This document shows, piece after piece, positions 54,290 through 64,000 of a DNA stretch of 64,000 bases. A program made the translations under genes and the position numbers. Every line of letters begins with the position of its first letter. Within the stretch, counting starts at the first letter, position 1. Origin of the DNA: Dipteris shenzhenensis (Eukaryota > Polypodiophyta > Polypodiopsida > Gleicheniales). Below the pieces are notes generated by a model, which ran no database searches, was not told the DNA's origin, and saw nothing but the letters and a program-made list of their open reading frames with translations. The stretch lies in the NCBI GenBank assembly GCA_047967505.1, contig CM106540.1. One strand, given 5' to 3'.

Positions 54290-54827
54290 GACTAGCATCT
54301 CAAGTAATGAGTAAACATACGCAGGTATGTGTAAAAAACAAACTACTTCGAGCTTTCATGAACATATCACTCAAGAGCTAGGAGAGCTAAAATTTTTCCA
54401 ACTCAAGTAAAAAATAAAAAAATAATTTCCTAGCTGAAATTCTTCGTTACTGCTTTAGGAAAATGCATGTCAGTACCTTAAGGAATAAATCAGACCATGT
54501 GATGGTTGTTAGAGTGTAGAGCTTGAAAAACTAAACATTTCTCCTTTTTACAGAAGCACATTCTGACACAACCACCCAAAGTTATGTGCAATCAATGATT
54601 AAAGGTTCTAAATGCCATAATCCAAAAGAAAAATTAAAACCACCGCCCTAGTCAAACGTGGACAAATTGAAAGCTACATATGTATTTGACTACTCAAACA
54701 TGGACAAATTCAAAGGTGCACATGTGTTTGACTAAATCCACAACTCTCCCTCCTTTCCTATAAAAGAGCACCCATCCATTTCCCCCCTAAAATTCAACAA
54801 ATCCCTTTGAATCCTCCATGCCACGAC

Positions 54828-55440
54828 ATGGCTAAGCGTCGTCGCAATGATGGGGACCTTGAAATTGAAGCGGAGGGAAACAATTTGTTTAACCCTCACA
54901 ACAATTTCGGCAACAATAATAACAATCAAGGCAGGCACCTGCTAGGCAAACTCGAACTTCCCAAATACAATGGTAGGGGCGATCCAATTCGATTCCTCCA
55001 GCATTTTGATGTCGCATGTTGAGCGGGTGGAGATCAATCTAATGAAACCAAGGTCGCCTGGTTCCCCATGTCCTTAATCGATGACACCTCAAAATGATAC
55101 CTCCTAGACCTCCTAGTGGAAGAAAGAGCCACATGGGACGTGTTGCAAGCAGAATTCAAGAGGCACTTTCAAACGAGAGACTACAAGATGATCCCGCTCT
55201 CCAACTAAGCAAGCTCGAGCAAGGTCAGCAAGAAGATGTACGCATGTACTTGGACAAGATGAAACACTTAATTGCCAAATGTGACCCACGCCCCGATGCT
55301 AAGTATCTCATGGCCTAGTTCATTGCAGGCCTAAGGCAGAAAATCGGCAAAGACATGAAAAAAATTAGTAGGTACGAAACATTAAGTGCTGCTCATGCAA
55401 TAACGATTGATAGTCGAGGATGGCATGACCAACTCTAATA
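54828..55440 (+). pseudogene. Gypsy Gag
   Basis: ATG at 54,828 (MAKRRRNDGDLEIEAEGNNL), an Asn-rich stretch, then GKLELPKYNGRGDPIRFLQH, the start of a retrotransposon gag domain. A stop at 55,021 is followed in frame by TKVAWFPMSLIDDTS, ATWDVLQAEFKRHFQTRDYK and, after a shift, QQEDVRMYLDKMKHLIAKCD. A gag-to-RT spacer with broken frames runs on to 56,840 and includes a Cys pattern (HICIIGGHDENSC) that may be a decayed knuckle. Confidence 0.8.
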
Positions 55441-56840
55441 CCACCAGTCATGATGGAAGAGCCAATACACGAGATAAGCACTCTAAAAAAGAAAAATCCA
55501 AAGTCCATTTTCGAAACATCTAATGAAGATTGCACACGCCAGTTAAAAGAAGAAATGATGCAGGCCATGGAACTAAAGCTTCACATGTCTCAACTCTGCT
55601 ACCTCAGACTTATAGACGGTGAGAAAATATATGGTGTCCACACTGCATGGCCAACCATACAACAAATGAGTGCACGATCCTTAGAGCCAGGATCAATGCA
55701 CAAGCAAATCCACGGCCAAGTTTGTGGTGCCATATTTGCATAATTGGTGGCCATGACGAAAATAGTTGCATCTTCAACATGTGCAACAACCTGCCTCAAC
55801 CTCAACAATACCAATCGGTACCCATCCCAATGTACAGGCCACCGACACTTGCACAAGCACTCTCCAGCTCTGAGGCTGAATCATGTTCCCGTCCGGACCC
55901 AAGTGCCACAATTACTCAGGAATCCAAATCCACGACCATATCCAAGAGCACAAAATCCATCTCCTCTGGTTGTTCCAATACATGGAACAAGATCCTGAAG
56001 ATGCTATCCAGTCCAATAAGGACTTATATTTTCTTTGGGACCTTGAAACTGAGGCTACGAATGCTCAATTTGAACATCAAGTCTTTGACAATGACTTAGC
56101 CATTCTGCATGCCCTAATGGTGGTTGAGCTTCCCAAAGTTGAAACTCCAAAGTTGAATAAAAGCAAAAGATCCTGACAGAAAGCTGAAGGAGGATATCGC
56201 CCCGCAAAGCCAAGGTCGAACACTTCAATGAGTTTGAATGAGTCCAAACTAGGATCGTTGAATTGTATCTTACCAAGCCATCTTCCTCAAAATTTGAGCC
56301 ACCTCCTCTTGAATGGTCCCCTGATACTTGAAGGAGTATGCATAGCAAATGAACCCTTGGGAATACTTTGCCAATGGAAAAGTTACCCCATAGTTCCCAA
56401 TGTAAGAAGTTTCAAAAGTATAATCCACATGTGCGGATGAATCTTGATCAAGAGACTTCAGAAAAAGAAAGTCCCTAAGAGCCTCAAAAATTGGTCAATG
56501 ATATTATGCCACCCAATACCCATAGCACATGCCAAGCTAGTTCGACACCATTAGAGGTTGATCTTCGAGAAGTGCCAAAGTACTTCAAGAACTATACAAG
56601 TGGTAGTGTCCCCATAGTAATGCCAAGACCACTACGAGAATTTGAAATTCAAGAAATTGATAGCATTGGAGAGACTCCAATCTATGAGGGACCGGCAAAA
56701 ACTTGAACAATAAACCTTGCTCTTGAAGGGGAGGAAGGAAAATTGGTTTTCATTGGGAAACAGCTTAATAGGACGATGAAACCAAGCTCAAAGTAGTCCT
56801 AATGGAATACTGAAACTACCTAGCATGGTCATACAACGAA

Positions 56841-58327
56841 ATGAAAGGAATCTCATCAGAAGTGGCAGTACACACGATACCTATAAGGGAAGGTGCCCAC
56901 CCTAAGGTATATGGACCTTATCGGACAAATCCAAAATATGGCACCATGGTTTATGATGAACTGGCTCGTGTCAAGTCAAGAGAAGAAGCCACTGGAGTAG
57001 AAGATGACTTGCCAGATGCCACACTATTTCAGATAGATGCTGTTCCATATTGGTGTGCAGATATCATTGGGTACTTAATGGCAGAAAGACCACCCCCTAA
57101 AATGAAAGTAGTTGATGCTAGAAAACTAATTTTAAAAGCTGCACCCTATCAACTCATTGCAGGATAACTATACAAGATGGGCAAGGACCAGGTTTTAAGA
57201 AGATGTGTAATTCCTCATGAGATCATGCCAATCCTTAGTGAATTCCATGAAGGGATTGCAAGAGGACACTTCCAAAGGGAAGCCACAGCAAGAAAAGTCC
57301 TTCTTGTAGGCTACTGGTGGCCAACACTTTGGATAGATGTCTATGAATATGTTAAAAGTTGTGATGTATGCCAACGGACTACTAAACCACAATACAAGGA
57401 CTTCAATCCCCTAAAAATAGTTATTGCACAAAAACCATTTGAAAAATAGGAGATTAATTTTGTGGGACGCATCCATCCAGTAGCAAAGGAAACACAAGCA
57501 CGCTATATCATTATGGCCATTGATTACTTCACCAAATGGGCTGAAGCTAAAGCAATCAGAAAGGCAGATGCTAGAAGCACAGCAAGATTCTTATATGAGA
57601 ATGTGATCACCGTGTCAAATAGAGGCATGCATTTTGTCAAAATAAGGTAATCCAAGGACTCTTGTCTCGCTTTATGGTAATCCATAGAAAAAGCACACCC
57701 TACTATCCCCAAGGGAATGGACAGGCCGAATCCACCAACAAAATATTATGCATTATCCTCACCAAGGTAGTAGAACCACAGCATTTTGATTGGGCAAAGA
57801 AACTAAATGCATCCTTATGGGCATACCAAACCACACTCAAGGTCAATACAGTTAATACACCTTTTCAATTGGTGTATGGCCTTGAAGCTCTGGTCCCACT
57901 AAAATTTATAATACCAAGCCTATGCATAGCAGTACAGGAACGCATGGGAGATCATGCATCCCTAAAAGAAAGACTCTATCAATTGGAGAAGCATATAGAG
58001 AATAGATTAGTTGCCTACCATGCCATGACAACAAAAAAATGCAGAAGAAAGACATGGTTTGACATGAATCTTAAAGCCAAAGACATCAAGGAAGGTGACT
58101 TGCTCTTGTTATACAATGCCAAAGTACACAAGGAAAAACTCAAGTATCTAGGTCAAGGACCCTACCGAGTAAGAAAAATGAATCCCATTGGAGTTGTGCT
58201 GCTAGAAACATTGGATGGAGTCCAATTCAACACAACCATAAACAGGATCCGACTGAAGCACTACTACATCAACACACAAGCCATCCCCAACAAAAATGAA
58301 GATTTGGGTACCCCAAGTCTTCCTTAG
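56841..58327 (+). pseudogene. Gypsy pol remnant: RT start fused to integrase
   Basis: HTIPIREGAHPKVYGPYRTN and GTMVYDELARV are the start of RT. The frame then passes directly into PDATLFQIDAVPYWCADIIG, normally found after RNase H. The integrase zinc region (HEGIARGHF; CDVCQR) is followed by a core in which two acidic positions are Asn (EINFVGRI, SNRGMHF) while GNGQAESTNK keeps the Glu. The C-terminal LGQGPYRVRKMNPIGVVLLE is intact (57,662-58,327). Stops at 57,165 and 57,447 and a shift near 57,650 interrupt it. Confidence 0.85.
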
Positions 58328-58640
58328 TTAGTATTAGATTGTATCACGAGCACTCACTTGCATACGTATGTCTTTGCACATATAGGTAGCATCAATCGAT
58401 TTCAACCTAGGGCTTGGAAGTGATGCCTGAGTTCTAGCTGCCCTATGAAATCCCAGTGACAGTAATAAAAAAGCATATAGTTAGTCCCTACGTAGTTACT
58501 AGGTCATGTGCACTCACACACTTTCACTTACACACATAGTCAATTGCATTAATAATTGTGCCACACACTTTCATTCCACACTCTCAAAGCATGTGTAAAA
58601 ATAAGATCTCTCACAATACACACACAACTGTCATACTTGC

Positions 58641-60330
58641 ATGCCAACTAATCTAATGATCAATGGTACACCATATGAACATGGATGCAGGCTTAGAAAC
58701 AATATCGCCACTCAAGAGGATGCAAATAAAGAGCCCACCACCTCAGCCACAAGACCCCTTCCAGATTTTGTAGCCATCTACCTCCTCTCAACCACGGCGA
58801 CCACCACAGGCATTTGTGGTTGAAATCGATTGCTCTAAGGAGGATTCTTTGCATGACATGGAAACACACGAAGAACAAATGCCACCCCAGCCACCATTGG
58901 CCTACACAACCATTGATGGGGCCCAATCCTTAGAACTTGTGTGGCCACCTACATCGACTTATGCTCTTTCCAACACAACAAAATCTTTCTTAGAGCAAAG
59001 GGGTGTGGATAGTTTGTATCAGAGCCTAAAATCCTTGGAGGACAGTCCTACAATGACCATGTACATGAGGGACTTTCTCCATTCTTACCACTCCAACGAT
59101 GCATAGGTTGGCAAGTACGGCACCATCACTGTACATCAGAGTCCACTCAACAATATCCTTGATATTACAGTAATTCAAAGGGCCTTCTCACTCCCAACTC
59201 AAGGTGCAAAATACCCTACAAGGCCTACTGATGCTAAATTTCTCGAAATATAGCCTCTCCTCGCTGAGGGCACAAAGTTCCATAGGGATGGGATATTACT
59301 TTGCACCATCATTAACCCTCGCCTCAAGGAAGTAGCACAATTCCTATCCACAATCCTGGGGATTAAGTGCGGCAAGAATCGATCCCTTCCACTCCACAAT
59401 CCTGGGGGTTTTACTGAGTAGGCAGCTAAAGCAAGACTGGATCCAACACTTAGTCATCTTCTTCACAAAAAAAATCAATGGTTCATCAGGCTAAAAATGT
59501 AAAATTCCCCACTTATTAGCTGTAATGATCAATAAAGAGCTACAGGAACGAGAAATGACTCTTTCCCAGTCACCAAAACCTATTGAGGAGTTGGACATTC
59601 CCTTCTCAGTGGCATGGGAGCCGTCACCAACTTCTCCTACTATCACATTGGCAAATGTAGATACCTCTGAAGAAATGCCTATTCTGGAGGTTGGAATTGA
59701 GGAATTACCCCACGAGATGCTACAGCTCGACGCACAATTGTAACCAATATATCTCCAACAACATCAACAGCTAGAGCCTCAGGCTACATCGGCACCAGCA
59801 CCACCCATCAACGCCACTCTAGTCAATGAGCCACAAGTAGAGCTAGTGCCAGACCAATGATATCACTACTGTACCCAAGTACTACGGACTCCTCAAGATG
59901 ACTACATGGGCACCAATTGTATCAGCAGTATTACCAATCCTCATCACCGTCTGTCATTCTCCATTACCACGCAAGCCAAATGCTTCAAATGTCAGAACTA
60001 TTCACTAGCTTGGCCAAGGAGGAACATGCACGAGGATTGGAAAGACAAACTGTAGCACAACAATGAGACCAATTCCATGGAATCGCCATAGAGGTCACGG
60101 CACTTCAGGCACAAATAGATGAGAAAGAGGTTGAAGAAGTGCACATGAACCAAGCTCTCCAAGCCAAGAGAAGGCAGTAGGGGATGTGACCTCCAACCTC
60201 CACCAAAGCCAAATATAGTTGATAGTAGCAGTACAAGCTACGGCAATCCTACAGACCTCCTATGACTACTTGATCTCTACACATGCTTAGCAGATGGAGG
60301 AATTGCTACCTCCCGCAGACTTAATCATAA
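58641..60330 (+). pseudogene. Decayed coding region 3' of gypsy pol, unknown
   Basis: Several plus-strand segments in changing frames: 58,816-59,106 (PPLAYTTIDGAQSLELVWPP; SPTMTMYMRDFLHSYHSND), then PTRPTDAKFLEI past a stop, and 59,525-59,743 (EEMPILEVGIEELPHEMLQL). Their position between integrase and the missing 3' LTR suggests the extra 3' ORF found in some Tat/Athila-like elements. No motif identifies it. Confidence 0.4.
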
Positions 60331-60359
60331 AGACAATGTAAGAGGAAAATTTCACTGAT

Positions 60360-60490
60360 TTTACACCTTGAAAAGACTACAAATCTTGAAACAATCTAAG
60401 CTTGGGATTTGAACCCATAACCTAGCGAGAATTTGTCCTTTAAAATTTTAGGTCCCATGATAAAACCACTCGACGCAAATGTCCATGTGG
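60360..60490 (-). mobile_element. tRNA-derived SINE-like fragment
   Basis: On the minus strand an A-box-like GCGTCGAGTGGTT (60,463-60,476) is followed about 45 bp later by a B-box GGGTTCAAATCC (60,405-60,416). This is the polymerase III promoter layout. There is no anticodon arm that would make it a tRNA gene. An (AT)n run lies at 60,571-60,589. Confidence 0.5.
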
Positions 60491-60589
60491 CAGATTGGCA
60501 ACTTTGGAAACTTTTGTAATATACAATACCTTTTGTATATTAACATTTGGGCTTTAGTTTACTTCCTTATATATATATATATATATATA

Positions 60590-62430
60590 ATCTGTAAGTA
60601 ATGGGATTATTAAAAAGCCATATGTTGAACTCGCGTGATAGGGTTACATATGATGAGTGACCCCCTTGAGAGATCATCAAGGAAATTTGAGGGTGCACGT
60701 TCATCAGGTAGCTGTGGCCATTAGATGGACCTGAATCAAATGGCTCACATGGCTTGTCTATTCCTAAGGATGTGCAATGCAATTCAAGGGGTGCGTTAAC
60801 ACCAAGAACGACCTCAATGTGGTGGTGTGGACAACCACACAGGGGCATGTAGTAGAAGGTTCACATGCTATCAATGCCACACACTCTAGAAAGAGGCTCC
60901 ATCCCAACTTCAAAAAAGCATTGAGGTGTTGAGGAGGCATGACAGAAGGGATAAGTGGTAGAAGATTGTTGTCAGCACATGTGGAACTCCTTGGCACACC
61001 CGTAATGCAAGACTGAATCGACCAAAATCGGCCCTTTTTTAGTTCAAAATTACCCTAATGAAGTGATTGAATCCTTCTTCTAGTACTACCATTAACTCCC
61101 AGGAATAATTGCATAAATTAGGTGCCGAATGGACAGTAATGTGTGGAGTAGATCATTTGTATTTTCTCCTTGAAACCCCTCCCCAGGTACTTCCCCCTAT
61201 CCTCCCCCTATCATTAATAACATGAATATTGAGGCTCTAGTCCCTCTCCTTAATACCAAGACCTAAGGCTGTGTCATAGAATGGATTTAGACCACCTACC
61301 CCACTGATGGAGGAGAAAATAGAATTGAAGAACGGTCACCATTGTGGTGGTTCATACCAACTAGCAGTCATAATGTTGCTAATTTGTGTCCCCAACATTT
61401 GATTGGTGGAGGAGTTGGAGGGGATGGAATGGGCTGATCATGTAGCGATTGGAGGATTCAGCGAGTGGGAAGCCTTCATGGGCTGGACACAAATCTTTAA
61501 GCCCATCCCTCTTGCTAGGCCAACTAGGATGGCGGTCCTTCACACCACCTTTTGGAGGATAGCCAGTAGGTGTTGTGAACCCAGCCATCCTACCCAAACT
61601 GTTCTCTCTATCCTCTCTTCCCTAGAATGTATTTCACATCCTTACTCCCCTTCCCCTCCCTCCTTTGAAGCTCTCATCCCCTCCCCTCTATGCATTTTTC
61701 TCTCTGCCCCTTATCCTCTTTGCGCTTCCACCAACAAAGATAGTTTTCTTAGTTGCCATGACTAGGCTCTCCCTTATTCCTCAATTCCCAATCTTCTTTA
61801 TTGCTCCAAATGGATATGGTGTGAACTTATTTAGCAAATTCTTCATCTATATTGCTCTTAGCTCCAAATGGATGCACTAGCTATGGAGAAAAGATAGCTC
61901 TTCACGTGCATTCTCTCGAAATAGTTTTGTAGCTGTGATAGGTTCTATCCTACATTTGTATATCCTCCTTTATCCAAACTCCAAATAGAGATAAAGCATT
62001 GCATTGGATTTGAGTGCTTCCCAATAGGCATGCTTACATAAATACCTTCTTCATCATTTATTAAGGCTTTACCACTCCTTCTTTATCTCTAGTTTTTCTA
62101 AACACAATTTTCTAGATCACGTGCAGTTGACCGCATGCTATCCTCTTTGGAATACATATGCTGTCTATATCAGTGGCATAGAATTAGATAGATTCTCTAT
62201 GAAAATTCTACGGATAGTCTAGAAGAATTACTTTTCTTGATGCACAACCACTCATTCTATGTACTCCCTATATTATACTTTTTTATTTTAATCGTAAATG
62301 TTCAGTATACCAAGTCTAGCCCCAAAGTCTACTAATGGTTCTAAACACTTCATTTTCTTTTCCCCCAAAAAGTAAGGCTCTCCTTATCTCTTCAAAGATG
62401 ACCGTCTCCAAAACCATCTAGCTGTAAGGC
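60590..62430. other. No gene seen
   Basis: Short frames only. A plus-strand frame at 61,403-61,765 has no recognisable motif. Nothing else supports coding. Confidence 0.4.
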
Positions 62431-62439
62431 CTTTGGAAC

Positions 62440-62789
62440 ACCACGTCAATCCTGAATTTCCAGATGTGCACTATCGTGATCCCTCTGACCACCTGCCATG
62501 CATCATATAGCATCTCCCCAAAAGCAGGTCCATCTTCCACTTGACTTTAACCTGAATTTGGGATCTTTTCAATCTTCTAATTAAATTTCACCAAACCTAA
62601 TGTGCAAAGGAACAGTCCCAAAAAAGGTGTAGATGTGTCTTTTGACAAAGGTTACATAGGGGGCACGTTATTAGAACTCTTGGGTTCCACTTGACTATTC
62701 TAGCTTTGACTGGGAGCTTCCCAATGAGCACTCTCCATAGCATAAAGCTTAGTTTGAATGAAGTAGCTTTCCACACCCTCTTGACTCTG
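62440..62789 (-). pseudogene. LINE (non-LTR retrotransposon) fragment, RT zinc-binding region
   Basis: The minus strand reads VWKATSFKLSFMLWRVLIGK, LPVKARIVKWN, CPLCNLCQKTHLHLFWDCSF and AH.VW. This is the Trp/Cys/His pattern (W..LWR...LP.....W....CPLC....H.F..C) of the zinc-binding domain after the RT of plant L1-like LINEs. Stops follow at two positions. Only this C-terminal piece remains. Confidence 0.65.
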
Positions 62790-62839
62790 TAGCTAAGTCT
62801 AATATAGGGAGATGTTACTCCCTATATTAGACTTAGCTA
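62790..62839. repeat. Perfect hairpin, 22 bp arms
   Basis: TAGCTAAGTCTAATATAGGG continuing to 62,811 pairs without mismatch with 62,818-62,839 across the 6-base loop ATGTTA. It directly abuts the LINE fragment. Confidence 0.9.
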
Positions 62840-64000
62840 TAGATTAAGAATATTAGGGCCATGCATGTTTGATTATGGCAATGTCACGATTGTTCATGGA
62901 CCTTTTATGTGTGGGATCATGATTCTAATTGGTAGCCTCAGCTAGCCAATCTACGGTTGGTTGGCTATGTGCAAGGTATTTTTTTTGATAATGAGAGTGC
63001 AACGTCTACTATAATTTGTGTGATTGATGCCTCTAGAGCTAGGTCTTGACCGCACAGTGTCTCTCTCAACCAAACAAACAAATATCTCATAGCATTGATT
63101 TGACTTGAGATATATCTATGGGGTGTGTGATAGTTTATGATGATTATAGTGATATAGCATCTCCTTGGGACCTTCTTGAATCTTGATATTTGTATCATAT
63201 GATCCTGTGTAGAACACAAAATCCTATGTGATTGAATTTCAACAATATGGCTCCTCTTGCCTCGCATAAACATATTCCTTAGTCTTAGTTAAGCATGCAT
63301 GGCCGACAACAGTAGTTAAAATATATTTTGAGGTTATTATCAATGTATGAAACCATTCGTGAGACCTCCCTTGCCTTGTCTGTGGGGTCATTTGGCTTTC
63401 GTAATAGCCAATTTTTTGTTTTGAGGATCATGCTATTGGGTTTCCTTGTCTCCTAGACTAAAGAATGATTTATTGCCAATGTACTATTTTGCCCCTTTGT
63501 GTAGTTTTCTTTTAAGAACTATAGAAATAGTGTTTGTCATAGGTTCCCTTTCAGAGACTACTAGAAATGTTGATGCTTAATGGGTAGGACATTCTTTGTG
63601 TTGGGACCACATACATACTATTCCCCCCCCCCCTAATTTTGATTGGTAACTCACTTGCCTACTAGGTGATAACCACGTACACGTACATCAAGAAAAAATA
63701 TCTTATTATTTTTATCCTTTTAATTCTCTTCAATTCTTTTATTTAATTATTCTAACAAACATTTCATATTCATAGGAATGAAGTATGCATCATTTTTTAT
63801 GGTTGCAACGCATTACAACTTATTGTTCTTCCCCTTTTCAAGATGTAACCATTATTACATATGAAATACTCAAATTCAATGCTCTTTCCTCTTTTGCTTA
63901 TGAGCTTGGCACCTTTATCTAGCTCTAAGCTTGGTACCTTTAACCAAAAGTTTCTTTTCAAATATACAATATTGCTAGATCTATTGGTTGACTGCTAGTT
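62840..64000. other. No gene seen
   Basis: AT-rich sequence with a C run near 63,624-63,633. The only longer frame (minus, 62,965-63,273) shows no motif. Confidence 0.4.

Larger units (their letters stand above)
54270..60330 (+). mobile_element. Gypsy (Tat/Athila-like) element interior, RT and RNase H deleted
   Basis: Leader, gag, a remnant of the RT start, integrase and a long 3' region are present in order on the plus strand. RT palm motifs and RNase H are missing, so an internal deletion of roughly 1.5-2 kb is inferred. No 3' LTR was found before the window ends. Stops and shifts are frequent. It is older than the nested gypsy at 3-12 kb. Confidence 0.8.

Overview
This window comes from a land-plant nuclear genome that is large and rich in repeats. 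The evidence is one host gene with plant-type GT-AG introns, plant lineages of Ty1/copia and Ty3/gypsy elements, and very long (CT)n arrays. One gene in 64 kb, with multi-kilobase introns full of transposons, would suit a fern or a gymnosperm, but the sequence does not prove either.

Layout. 0.1-0.6 kb: end of a gene fragment of unknown function. 0.7-1.4 kb: two inverted repeats, one a 0.3 kb foldback. 1.9-2.6 kb: (CT)n arrays. 2,673-17,156: a complete Ty1/copia element on the minus strand (TTATT target duplication), split by a complete Ty3/gypsy element (3,124-12,020, also minus, CTAC duplication). 17.2-19.6 kb: more (CT)n arrays and a broken multi-exon gene. 21.2-22.1 kb: a non-autonomous DNA element (copy A) of a terminal-inverted-repeat family. 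22-27 kb: mostly anonymous sequence with one degraded minus-strand coding stretch.

27,355-38,471 (minus): an apparently intact 11-exon gene for plastid aspartate-semialdehyde dehydrogenase, predicted 391 residues. Its introns 2 and 7 (3.8 and 3.7 kb) hold copia remnants and a second non-autonomous inverted-repeat element (copy B). 39.2-43.7 kb: an alternating purine-pyrimidine tract and a large direct/inverted repeat cluster. 43,913-49,102: a 5.2 kb element with the same termini as A and B (copy C). It carries a decayed transposase-like gene with an intron, a reading frame starting like histone H3, and a second gene on the opposite strand. 50.5-60.3 kb: pieces of at least three more LTR elements, including a gypsy copy that has lost reverse transcriptase and RNase H. 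60.4-62.8 kb: a SINE-like fragment and a LINE fragment. The last kilobase shows nothing recognisable.

The only gene expected to serve the host is the dehydrogenase, which makes the branch-point intermediate for Lys, Thr, Met and Ile. The rest is a layered record of transposition. The most unusual item is the nested gypsy element. It carries a second RNase H plus a CCHC zinc knuckle upstream of gag, while the RNase H inside its pol has lost catalytic aspartates, and its primer site matches tRNA-His. The three-copy inverted-repeat transposon family comes next.
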